DNA of 26,307 bases, from NCBI GenBank assembly GCA_034096865.1, contig JAWQFJ010020118.1, positions 55,001 to 81,307 of the forward strand, in the 5' to 3' direction. Under the pieces are notes generated by a model. It did not search any database. It was given only the letters and a program-made list of their open reading frames with translations, and had not been told where the DNA came from. Shown piece after piece: positions 1-8,185 of the stretch. Positions within the stretch are counted from its first letter, which is position 1. Each line of letters begins with the position of its first letter. The position numbers were made by a program, and so were the translations under genes. Source of the stretch: Theodoxus fluviatilis (Eukaryota > Mollusca > Gastropoda > Cycloneritida > Neritidae).

Positions 1-189
1 TGAGATTTTTGGGGGATTTTTGGGGGGCGTGGGGAATTTGCCGCGTGTGCTTCTAGTATGCAAATAATAGCTGCCGCCTTTTTCAACAAAGCGGAACGAA
101 ATTTCAAAGCAATCGGCACAACTGCTATTTCCATGACTGTAACCTCTATGGATCGCAGCATATGGAAGACGGATCCCAGCCAACAACAA

Positions 190-830
190 ATCAGCACATT
201 GCAAATCAGTAAGCCACCTCTCCATCTAGTGCGAACAACACAACCTCCAGCTGAATGCTAAGAAAACGAAAAAACTTATCATTGACATCAGAAGGAACAA
301 AGATCCACTGCTGCCAGTCCACATCAACAACAATGCAGTCGAGACAGCGAAGCACTTTAAAATTCTCGGTGTTCACATCGGATACAATCTTGGCTGGACA
401 GAAGTTATAAATCTCCACCGTTAAAAATGCCACCAAAGCATGCACTGTCTCCGCCTATCACGCAAATTCGGGGTTCAAGCAGCATCCTGTCAACGTTCCC
501 TCAGGCAGCATATCCGGAGCGTGCTGACATATTGGGTCTGTGTATGGGGCCCCGAAGCCACAAGAGCAGACCTAACACGGCTCCAATGGGTGCAGAAGGG
601 AGCAAATGAAATTAAATGAGAACTCACCACGCCTGTTGGTGACCTGATCGCCTTGCACGACGAGAGAGAGGCAAAGAAAATTCAGTCGGAGAAGGCTCAC
701 CCGCTGTCGCATCTCTTTCAGCCTTTACCATCCGGAAGACGCCTGCAAAACTACAAGGACCGCCCGAATGAAAAACTCGTTTATCCCAAAAGCAACGTAT
801 GTTTTTAATCAGGCAGGTCATGTGATGGAA
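190..830 (+). pseudogene. Decayed LINE reverse transcriptase, C-terminal end (Rex1/Babar-like or related CR1-group)
   Basis: Seen: one forward frame gives the stretch NLQLNAKKTKKLIIDIRRNK (from 242), then HFKILGVHIGYNLGW, then RSVLTYWVCVWGPEATRADL (up to about 570) and HPLSHLFQPLPSGRRL (698-745). The last piece, MKNSFIPKATYVFNQAG (768 onward), is shifted by one frame. In-frame stops lie at 227-229, 422-424 and 607-609. Known: the NLQLN-K-T-K segment, the FLGV(H) block, the WG..A...L..LQ..QK..N segment and the terminal PSGRR...R..R.KNSF-P-A...N block are the thumb and C-terminus of non-LTR retrotransposon RTs. I associate this particular C-terminus with Rex1/Babar elements. Inference: a 5'-truncated, inactive copy, since catalytic F-DD is not in the window. 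LINE origin is fairly sure; the clade is less so. Bases 1-190 show nothing I recognise. Confidence 0.7.
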
Positions 831-848
831 AGAGAAAAGGATCACAAA

Positions 849-881
849 GAGAGAGAGAGAGAGGGGTGGAGGTGCAGGGGA

Positions 882-929
<48 letters not shown>

Positions 930-942
930 TTGATGCCTGGGT

Positions 943-990
<48 letters not shown>

Positions 991-1070
991 TGTGTACTTT
1001 TGATGCCTGGGTGGTGTGTGTGTGTTGTGCGTGCATGCCTGTGTGTGCGTGCGCGCGCACGCGTGTTTAA
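849..1070. repeat. GA then TG microsatellite with 70-bp duplication
   Basis: A short GA run (849-863) is followed by two TG tracts (about 882-924 and 944-992) and a mixed TG/CG end to 1068. The 24-base phrase beginning ACTTTTGATGCCTGGGTGG occurs at 927 and again at 997, so the TG tract plus phrase was duplicated with a 70-base period. Near 1048-1065 the sequence becomes alternating GC with the perfect palindrome CGTGCGCGCGCACG. Translated frames here are artefacts of the repeat. Confidence 0.95.
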
Positions 1071-1255
1071 TACTCTTAAAATGTAGGTAAAATAGTGTTA
1101 TACTTGCTAGTATGTAAAGGATATACCTATATTGCATGTAATCCCTTTCATACTGGTCTGACTGAAGCATAATGGTCTCTGCTCAACAAGGGGATCTACA
1201 TGTATTTCGAAATGTCAGGTCAAAACGTCAGCTCGTAGAGACGTGTCAGCCTGAA

Positions 1256-1284
1256 AAACAAACAAACAAACAAACAAACAAAAC
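1256..1284. repeat. (AAAC)n microsatellite
   Basis: A run of CAAA/AAAC units directly precedes the 5' truncation point of the L2-like LINE. It may mark the insertion site or a filler junction. No clear target duplication pairs it with the 3' end. Confidence 0.85.
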
Positions 1285-1295
1285 AAGAAGTTTAG

Positions 1296-3515
1296 ATGAT
1301 TTTCATTGCAGCATTGATCCATTTCAAAGAAAGAGCTTGTCTCAACGTCGCCGTTCCGCGCCCTCAGCCTGTCGTCGTCATCGCTCGTAACATTCGTGCA
1401 ATCGATAGGAATGTGTTTCAGGACGATCTTAGGCAGCGTCTTGCTGACTTTCCTGCGCCTTCTGCTGCTGACCTTGACTCTACCCTTCGTGACGTACTGG
1501 ACGCTCACGCGCCTGCGGCGCAGCGCAAGGTCTCCTCGCGCAATGTGAACGCCCCCTGGTTCAGTGAAGAGATTAAGGCCGCAAAGCGGCAGAGGCGTCA
1601 GGCTGAGAGACAATGGTTGAAGTCCGGATTAACAGTGCACAAACAGCTGTACAACAAAGCAAAGAAATGTGTGACAAAGCTTGTTCAGGCCACCAAGACG
1701 GCCTTTTACAGTGCCAAGATCGTGGAGGGGTCATCTTGCAGGGAACTGTTCAGTGTCTGTAACCAGCTTCTGGGTAAGACCAAATCTTCCTTACTCCCCA
1801 CTATTTATGCTCCTTCTGAGCTCCCGTCCCGCTTTTTGGAATTCTTTGAAGGCAAAATTAAGTCCATTAGAGAAAGTCTTGATAAGCAGTCTCCCCCCAC
1901 CCCTCCAGTCACTGAGCGTTCCTTCCAGGGTGATCCGCTCTCAACATTTCACAGTGTTTCTGAAGAAACTGTGAAAAAGGTGATTCTTAATGCCACCCCC
2001 ACCTCATGTGTACTTGACCCCATCCCCACTCCCCTCCTCGTAGAGTGTTTAGACGCCCTTCTCCCCACCATCACGTCCGTCATCAACGACTCACTAGTGT
2101 CAGGCTCTTTCCCAGATATTTTCAAGTCAGCATTAGTCAAGCCCCTCCTCAAGAAACCTAGTCTAGACCCCAACGATCTCAAGAATTTTAGACCAGTGTC
2201 AAACCTGTCATTTCTGTCGAAGGTCGTGGAGAGAATCGTCCTCAATCAACTTCTTGAACACCTGTCCTCTCACAACTTGCTACACCCACTTCAATCTGCG
2301 TACCGATCAAACCATTCCACTGAAACCGCCCTACTGAAGATAGCTAATGATCTCCTTACCTCCCTTGACAATAGCAAAGTATGTTTTCTCACCCTACTCG
2401 ACCTCTCCGCAGCATTTGACACGATAGACCACTCCATTCTCCTCACTCGCCTGCAGAACACCTACGGAATCACTAACACGGCCCTTTCCTGGTTTCACTC
2501 CTACATCTCAAATAGACAGCAAACAGTATCTGTAAATAACTTGACATCAGCCACCTCTTCAGTCAGTTTTGGTGTCCCCCAAGGCTCCGTCCTCGGACCA
2601 GTCTTGTTTGTCATGTACATGCAACCCCTGTTCGACATTGTAGGTTCACATTCCATAAACCAACATGCATTTGCCGACGACAACCAGCTTTACAAAGAAG
2701 CTACCCTCGATCAAATCCAACCCACCGTTGAATCCATGCAAAACTGTGTTCTAGATGTTAAGAACTGGATGACCTTTAATAAGCTTCAACTGAATGACAG
2801 TAAAACAGAATGCATGCTAGTAAGATCAAGCAGGACAGCCACGAATGCCCTCCCTTCTTCTCTTAAGATTGGCGACTGTGATGTGGAGTTCGTTCCATCA
2901 GTTAGGAACCTTGGTGTTACCTTAGATTGTCATCTCAATATGTCAGAACACGTCAGGAACACATGCAAGATCGCCTACATGCACATCAGACAGATCAGTG
3001 CAATTCGTCATCTTCTCACACAAGAAGCTACTCAAACTCTCGTCTGTGCTTTCATTCTTTCACGCCTCGACTACTGCAATAGCCTTCTTTCCGGTTGCCC
3101 TAAGCATCTCGTGGATCGGCTCCAAAGAGTCCAGAACTCTGCTGCTCGCCTCATCTGTAAAGTTAGAAAGTCTCATCACATTACTCCTATCCTCCACTCT
3201 CTTCATTGGCTACCAGTTTCTGCTAGGATCCAATACAAAACCTCCTGCCTCTGCTTCAACTCTGTCTCTGCTGTCGCTCCTCTCTATCTGTCTCAACTCC
3301 TTCACATCTACACACCATCTAGACAACTTCGCTCTTCTTGCGACACTCGCATCTTCAAAATTCCATCCGTTAGGTCAAAAACATTTGGTCAGCGTACTTT
3401 TTCATACCAGGGTCCTACCACCTGGAACGCACTCCCCTTCTCAGTGCGTCATGCAAACACTGCAGCTTGCTTTCGGTCAAATCTGAAAACCCACTTGTTC
3501 TCTAAGTCGTATTGA
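1296..3515 (+). CDS. LINE ORF2 fragment: reverse transcriptase, L2/CR1-like, endonuclease missing
   Basis: RNA-dependent DNA polymerase of a non-LTR retrotransposon, which would copy its own RNA at a nicked target. Seen: an open frame of 739 residues without a stop. Residues 40-160 match the linker that follows the endonuclease (NAPWFSEEIKAAKRQRR). The RT runs from about 270 to 520: KPLLKK...FRPVSNLSF, the first catalytic Asp 369 in LLDLSAAFDTIDHSILL, GVPQGSVLGP at 426-435, FADD at 459-462 (bases 2670-2681), NKLQLN..KTE near 495-505, and RNLGVTLD near 537. The C-terminal region ends in the L2-type WLPV..RI.YK, TFG.R.FS, P..WN.LP and F...LKTHLF blocks. The ATG at 1296 is only the first one in frame; residues 1-13 are probably flank, and the native start was lost by truncation. 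Complete ORF2 proteins are usually 900 or more residues. All catalytic Asp residues are present. Being uninterrupted, it is the youngest-looking coding relic here. The RT call is very sure; the clade is likely. Confidence 0.93.
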   Translation: MIFIAALIHFKERACLNVAVPRPQPVVVIARNIRAIDRNVFQDDLRQRLADFPAPSAADLDSTLRDVLDAHAPAAQRKVSSRNVNAPWFSEEIKAAKRQRRQAERQWLKSGLTVHKQLYNKAKKCVTKLVQATKTAFYSAKIVEGSSCRELFSVCNQLLGKTKSSLLPTIYAPSELPSRFLEFFEGKIKSIRESLDKQSPPTPPVTERSFQGDPLSTFHSVSEETVKKVILNATPTSCVLDPIPTPLLVECLDALLPTITSVINDSLVSGSFPDIFKSALVKPLLKKPSLDPNDLKNFRPVSNLSFLSKVVERIVLNQLLEHLSSHNLLHPLQSAYRSNHSTETALLKIANDLLTSLDNSKVCFLTLLDLSAAFDTIDHSILLTRLQNTYGITNTALSWFHSYISNRQQTVSVNNLTSATSSVSFGVPQGSVLGPVLFVMYMQPLFDIVGSHSINQHAFADDNQLYKEATLDQIQPTVESMQNCVLDVKNWMTFNKLQLNDSKTECMLVRSSRTATNALPSSLKIGDCDVEFVPSVRNLGVTLDCHLNMSEHVRNTCKIAYMHIRQISAIRHLLTQEATQTLVCAFILSRLDYCNSLLSGCPKHLVDRLQRVQNSAARLICKVRKSHHITPILHSLHWLPVSARIQYKTSCLCFNSVSAVAPLYLSQLLHIYTPSRQLRSSCDTRIFKIPSVRSKTFGQRTFSYQGPTTWNALPFSVRHANTAACFRSNLKTHLFSKSY

Positions 3516-3767
3516 AACTATTTCGTACTTGCTGAATGTTTCAGGCTCATGCTCATGTTTGTATATAATGCATGTGTGTGTGTCTTTACGTGTAGGATGC
3601 ATGTTGTATTATAGCGTGCGTGTGTGCGTTTCATGTTCAGGCTCAGACTGTGTGATGATAATGTGTGTGTGTTTTTGTGTGCGTGTGCGCCTAGAGCTCC
3701 ACTATGTACTTTTTTGACTGTGTGGAGGAAGTGCGCCTTATAAATAAACATATTATTATTATTATTA
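3516..3767 (+). other. 3' UTR and ATT tail of the L2-like LINE
   Basis: Non-coding, TG-rich sequence between the ORF2 stop and the tail. It contains AATAAA inside the terminal ATAAATAAACA just before the ATT repeats. This conserved end is the part the encoded RT would recognise in related LINEs (family knowledge). The exact boundary is uncertain by a few bases because of the repeat. Confidence 0.75.
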
Positions 3768-4129
3768 AAATACAAGCGCATGTAGTTTCAATGAGAAGTT
3801 TGCGAGACGACGAGTCTCTTGAAAAAAAGGGGGCTAATTTAGATATTCTATCTGAGCTTGTTTGCGGGGAGATTCTGCCTGAAACAATATGCTAGTAAAA
3901 GTAAAGAGAGATACAGATGAGACTAACCTTACATCTTGACTAGGGATCAATTAAGCGACGAATTTGTTCGAGGCATGGGAAATAAACTACTACAAAATCA
4001 AGTACCTAGGTCCTTAGAGACACAATCGATCCGCTGTCAAATATAATTTTTCAACGTTTGTACAATTTTCGTTGTTCATCACGTTCATCAGCACTGGTGT
4101 AGACTTAATTTAACGACAAGTCCAGACCA
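3768..4129. other. Non-coding stretch, nothing recognised
   Basis: AT-leaning unique sequence between the LINE tail and the dispersed repeat. I see no conserved motif, inverted repeat or plausible reading frame. Confidence 0.5.
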
Positions 4130-4440
4130 GTCCACTTTTCATGTCGCATGCCTACTCATGAGGAGTAAACTTGCTCCAAAGATGTAGCAGCTGGCTGGAC
4201 TCCGTGCCCCCTCATCATCTGAAACGCCTGGCTGCTGAGCTTTCGAGATCTGCTCCAGTAGCTCAGCCAGCGGCAGCCCAAAGCAGCTACAGAGCTACCA
4301 AGGGCATTGGGAGAAGATCAGATCTTTATGACCCGACTACTCGTTCTAACAACCTGAAAGATCGTGCCCAACCCATCCCCATGTATTTCCATGGCCGTAG
4401 CAGTTCTAACGTGCTCGACGAAACAAGGCTAGACTCTTAA
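4130..4440 (-). repeat. Dispersed repeat, copy A (relative at 17481-17574)
   Basis: The reverse complement of 4217-4312 aligns along its length with the plus strand of 17481-17574. The shared blocks include GCTGAGCTACTGGAGCA (17 of 17) and CAGCAGCCAGGCG (13 of 13); the rest of the roughly 90 bases is similar with small indels. Two diverged copies 13 kb apart in opposite orientation point to an interspersed repeat family, probably longer than the shared core. The strand is given relative to copy B and is arbitrary. Confidence 0.65.
4171..4440 (+). CDS. Unrecognised open frame within dispersed repeat (weak candidate)
   Basis: I do not recognise this. An 89-codon open frame begins with TTG after an in-frame TGA, with no ATG near its start, and ends at a TAA. 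It reads CSSWLDSVPPHHLKRLAAEL early and a polar, Pro/Ser-rich second half (for example IPMYFHGRSSSNVLDETRL). The composition looks more protein-like than the surrounding frames, with a plausible amphipathic helix near residues 5-25. The corresponding strand of copy B at 17481-17574 is one base shorter within the shared block and has stops, so at least that copy is not coding. This could be a remnant of a transposon-borne or captured exon, or simply chance. No membrane segment or zinc-binding motif is visible. Confidence 0.25.
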   Translation: MLQRCSSWLDSVPPHHLKRLAAELSRSAPVAQPAAAQSSYRATKGIGRRSDLYDPTTRSNNLKDRAQPIPMYFHGRSSSNVLDETRLDS

Positions 4441-4530
4441 GAACGGCATCACTATATGATATATACACTCAAGTGTATCCTCTTCAAAGAAAATAAATGA
4501 ATAAGGAAAGAAAAAGACAGAGGCCGGTTG

Positions 4531-4594
4531 GCAAGCAGGCAGGCAAGCAGGCAGGCAGGCTGGCGGGCGGGCGGGCGGGCGGGCGGGCGGGCAG
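4531..4594. repeat. (GGCA)n / (GGGC)n microsatellite
   Basis: GCAGGCA-type units pass abruptly into seven or more GGGC units (about 4563-4592), strongly G-rich on the plus strand. The open frames on both strands are repeat artefacts. Confidence 0.95.
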
Positions 4595-5161
4595 GTCTTC
4601 TACCGTGTGCACTAAAGCAGTCTCCATTGATAATGAGGCCGGCCGCAAGGAAAGCGACAGCCACCCTCGAGGAGACTAGACAGAGCCGACTTGGCATTGC
4701 CAGGGTGAGAGAGACTGCAGCTCAGGACACCTGCAGCACAGCTCCCCCAGAGTCTCCAGGGCACCCGTCAATGCTTCTCTTGTATCGGTCTGGCAAGTCG
4801 CCTCAACGCACATAATTGGAGGAAAGAATTGAATTACAAGCCGTGTTTGTCGCTTGCAACAGGCAACCCCTATCGATAAAGCTAGATAGGTACGCACTGG
4901 TGCCATCCGTGAATCTAAAGCACGTGAGCATCTTCTCAATACATTAATGTACTGGTAATGAAATAATTCATTTCTACTTTTTAACATAAAGACAAGTAAA
5001 TGCAGAATCGAGTAAAGATGCATTAAGTCATCATCATATAGGTTCTGATTGTAAGCTGAATCTCACATTCGCGCAGTGGATTTTTCCTATTACCGAATCC
5101 TACTGGTTGTAGCCCAGAACAGTGGAAGGCGCAGACCTCCCACCTGACCCTGTCAGAAACC
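4595..5161. other. Non-coding stretch before the MITE, nothing recognised
   Basis: Unique sequence with no convincing reading frame or repeat. The bases just before 5162 (CAGAAACC) are the pre-insertion flank of the next element. Confidence 0.5.
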
Positions 5162-5164
5162 TAA

Positions 5165-5188
5165 GGCCCGTCGCACACTAGGCGTCCA
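5165..5188 (+). repeat. Left terminal inverted repeat of MITE
   Basis: 24 bases starting GGCCCGTCGC, identical to the reverse complement of 6355-6378. TAA precedes it. Confidence 0.92.
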
Positions 5189-6191
5189 TTTGTGACGCAA
5201 GCTGCTTGCGTCCTACGGCGCTTGGCCGCTAGCTGTGAGCCGCTTGCGTCTTCATCTCGCACACTCGCAGCTTGACGCGAGCGGCACTTGCCATATTTGG
5301 AAAGTACATTATGCAGCATTTATAATCTGGTCAAACAAAATGGTCAGTAATTGAATAAATGCTGAGTGTATTTTTTTGACTGCCTGCGATTCATAATATA
5401 TAAATCAGAGTAGGAGTGACACTGGACATAACAAAAAACATACAAGCTAAACACAATGCATTATTCTTGTGATTGTTTTAATATTTTATGCAGATCAGTA
5501 TGACCAGTTGTAAAAAAATAAAAAATGCAATAGAATCAAAACACTGTAAAACTGAAATAAACATGCACAGTGCATAAGAGCCCAGAGAGGAACTGTCCCT
5601 TTAAGGTTCTAGGTTATCTATGCACAGGCCACATTACACGAAGTCTTGAAGTCTGAACAATAATTTATCCTCTATTCCACAAGCAGTACTAAACACAGTA
5701 CATGTACTCACACTAACCGGGGTACAGTGTCCTAGAATTTACTCGATTTTGACCCAATGAGCCAAACTAACATTCATTTTAAACTTAGAATGCATGAAAA
5801 CAAATGCACAAAAAAGGCTTCAGCACTGAGCTTAGGCCAAAAAAAAAGAAAAAAAAAAGCTATGCATTGGTAACCCGACTGACCTTATTTTTTCCTGCAG
5901 AACCTAAGACTTGTTTTTTCAAAATGTCAAATTTTAAAAGAAAAGATCAAGGAATTTTAGAAACTTATTTGAATTTTGATGTCAAATAATTTCTGGTAGG
6001 CGCTAATACTACTCTTTGCTAAAACCACGCTGACGAAAACTATGCCGAAATTTCATTACCACTCCAGCCTTTCTTCATCTCCACCCCAATCCACAGGAGA
6101 CTCTCCCGGGTCTTGTCACGATCATAATAACTTTTCATCCCGAGATTGTAGAGGTTTTCTTGCCTGCCCTTGCAAACAATCTGATTGGCCA

Positions 6192-6256
6192 CGTCCAAGC
6201 GTCTAGGCGCTCGGAAATAGAGACGACCCTACTTCCGAGCGCCTGACGCTTGGACG
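6192..6256. repeat. Internal hairpin of the MITE
   Basis: Arms 6192-6216 and 6233-6256 are inverted complements with a single one-base insertion (the T in GTCTAGG). They are separated by a 16-base loop. The right arm contains GCTTGGACGC, the same word found at the inner edge of the right TIR (from 6352). The hairpin may be an internal duplication of a transposase-binding word or a nested tiny element. Confidence 0.8.
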
Positions 6257-6354
6257 CAAGCGGCTGGGCGCGCGCAGCCGAATCAGCTGGCGGCTACCCT
6301 CGCACACTGTACTGCGCGTTCAAAATACCCCAGCTGCTTGGCTGCTTGGCTGCT

Positions 6355-6378
6355 TGGACGCCTAGTGTGCGACGGGCC
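6355..6378 (-). repeat. Right terminal inverted repeat of MITE
   Basis: 24 bases ending GTGTGCGACGGGCC, perfect complement of the left end. TAA follows at 6379-6381. Confidence 0.92.
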
Positions 6379-6381
6379 TAA

Positions 6382-6500
6382 CCCCCTAACCCCACCCCCC
6401 AGACTATGGCAAACACTTGCTCCCCCTCCCCTCCCCTCCCCCTCGACACCGGCTACTCCTCGCCCCCACCCACACCCACACCCTCCTCCCTCTCCTAGTA
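6382..6500. repeat. C-rich low-complexity tract
   Basis: Pyrimidine-rich runs of CCCCTCCCCTCCCC and CACCCACACCCACAC type. No gene is seen. Confidence 0.8.
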
Positions 6501-6960
6501 TCTGCTCCCTCGGAGCAGTTTCACTTGATGGCGTGGTGAGAACGACAGCTCATAATAAGATCGTACATGCAGCTTGACTGCGACAGTTCTGTTTATCCTG
6601 TCTTTTCTATCAAAACTGAGAGAGGCTGTCAGAAGGTAACTGAAAGATTGCCCATAAGTGGCTGCTTCTTTTGCATTAAAGACTTGGATATCTCTTTATC
6701 CTTATTGACTAATGTACTGTCACAATCGTCATTTAAACAACATTTAAACCCACGTCAATCTCTGCGCACGACAACACCCTGTGTGTTGATCTCAAGGGTA
6801 AAAATAAACTTCCCGCGTCCTCCTGCGCGATTCGTAAATGGCAAATGACTAAAACATTTGAGTTCTAGCTTGCTCAATTCCATGCAACACCAATGATTTG
6901 AGCAGTCAGTGGCCGTGCAGTATCTACAAAGGCTGGTTGGCCGTAAAGCCTCATAAACTC
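6501..6960. other. Non-coding stretch, nothing recognised
   Basis: Open frames of under 100 codons occur without recognisable motifs or family resemblance. I see no repeat structure. Confidence 0.5.
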
Positions 6961-7100
6961 ATCCATTCATTCATCCGTCCATCCGTCCGTCCGTTCATCC
7001 AGCATCCATCCATCCATTCATCCATCCGTTCGTCCGTCCACCCATCCATTTCTCCATCCTTCCTTCCATCCATTTCTCCATCCTTCCTTCCATACATCCA
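6961..7100. repeat. (CATC)n imperfect microsatellite
   Basis: CATC/CGTC/CATT units with a higher-order duplication: the 24-base unit beginning CCATTTCTCCATCCTTCC at about 7047 repeats at about 7071. The derived frames are artefacts. Confidence 0.92.
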
Positions 7101-7834
7101 AATTCCTCATCAGTTTGCGGCTGAAATAACGTTTTTCTCAGGGAGTTCCACAATGTCCTCACAAGCCTTTTGGGTGAATGAAACGTTTCCTTAAGATTCC
7201 ACTGCGCGACTATAAACGACGGCAACACTTTCGTCATCTTTCTTGGGAGATTGATGATAGGATATAATCTCCCGGGCAAGCAAATAAAGAGATCCAGCTT
7301 TGTGCTTTCGAATCATGACTGCGAATGGTCTACTAGAGACGCAATCAGTCTACCATTGTGTCCGAGGTGGCCGTGACTAATACTGACCGCTGCGTCTAAA
7401 CGGCTTCATTGCAACGTACGCCTTGAGCTACTGGAAGCCTCCCTTGGCAAATGAAACCTATATATCTGCGGGGTTTTTGTGAGCCTGGGTTAAAGGCTCA
7501 GCTTAATAATGCTATAATGAGGCAGCATCGCCACTCTGATTGTCCTGGAGAGATCCACAAATGTTAATGACTCATACTAACCAGCATGAAGGCATCACCC
7601 CATTGAGCTATGTGATACTATTCTTATTTGATTTGTTGTATAGCTCAGCGCATCAGCCACATCCACCCACCATGCCCGCGCGCCTTCCTTTGCCCCCGAC
7701 CTTCCTCAGACCGCATGGAGAAGGATTACCGTTCAGCCTTGAAATAACGAGTGAGGGCTATGCACTTAGTCTCTGAATATTTGGCCAACCCAGGGAAATA
7801 TCAAGGATGCTACCATCCTAGTCACAGACACCTG

Positions 7835-7837
<3 letters not shown>
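7101..7837. other. Non-coding stretch, nothing recognised
   Basis: Unique sequence. Frames of about 78 codons on both strands show no family resemblance. No inverted repeats or tails were noticed. Confidence 0.5.
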
Positions 7838-7870
<33 letters not shown>

Positions 7871-7900
7871 AACACACACACACACACACACACACACACC

Positions 7901-7930
<30 letters not shown>
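7838..7930. repeat. (CA)n microsatellite
   Basis: A CA tract interrupted twice by the same CACACCAACACAC phrase about 33 bases apart, indicating repeat-unit duplication. Confidence 0.97.
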
Positions 7931-7931
<1 letters not shown>

Positions 7932-8105
7932 CCCCCTGCGGCTGTGGGTTCAGAACTGAGTGCAGTAGAAGCTGCAAAAGATGAGAGACACTGGACAAGG
8001 TTCGAAGATATAAGGTGGAATTCTTACAGGAAGCTTTGTTGTGATTTCTACAGCTCAACATCAATATACTCATCCGTTCAGATGCTTTAAATTGTACGTT
8101 TGTCT

Positions 8106-8110
<5 letters not shown>

Positions 8111-8180
<70 letters not shown>
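8111..8180. repeat. (AT)35 microsatellite
   Basis: Uninterrupted AT dinucleotides over 70 bases, fully self-complementary and able to extrude a cruciform. Confidence 0.98.

Positions 8181-8185
<5 letters not shown>

Larger units (their letters stand above)
1296..3767 (+). mobile_element. 5'-truncated L2/CR1-like LINE with ATT-repeat 3' tail
   Basis: The element comprises most of ORF2 and a 3' UTR of about 250 bases that ends in CGCCTTATAAATAAAC followed by ATT repeats at about 3750-3767. A terminal microsatellite tail in place of poly-A is typical of L2/CR1-group LINEs. Recognisable homology begins around 1336, so the apurinic endonuclease domain and any ORF1 are absent. 5' truncation during target-primed reverse transcription is the usual cause. 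The 3' UTR is TG-rich (3571-3690) and repeats the word GTGCGCC near its end. No convincing target-site duplication was found. Confidence 0.85.
5165..6378. mobile_element. Non-autonomous DNA transposon (MITE), PIF/Harbinger-type
   Basis: Seen: perfect 24-bp terminal inverted repeats at 5165-5188 and 6355-6378, starting GGCCCGTCGCACACTAGGCG, and immediately flanked by TAA at 5162-5164 and 6379-6381. Subterminal sequence is rich in repeated CGCTTGG/CCGCTTGCG words and CTCGCACACT words on both sides, as expected for transposase-binding sites. Inside, the sequence is AT-rich with no long reading frame, so there is no transposase. Known: 3-bp TWA target duplications with TIRs of this kind characterise PIF/Harbinger. 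Inference: a 1214-bp deletion derivative or MITE moved in trans. The perfect TIRs suggest it is not very old. ISL2EU (2-bp duplication) is a less fitting alternative. Confidence 0.85.

Noticed and set aside
1256..3790. Target-site duplication for the L2-like LINE
   Set aside because: Only trivial matches such as GAAGTTT occur near both ends. L2/CR1 elements often leave no clear duplication.
6961..7100. CRISPR-like regular repeats in the CATC and GGCA tracts
   Set aside because: The units are 4-24 bases with no distinct spacers, and the context is eukaryotic.
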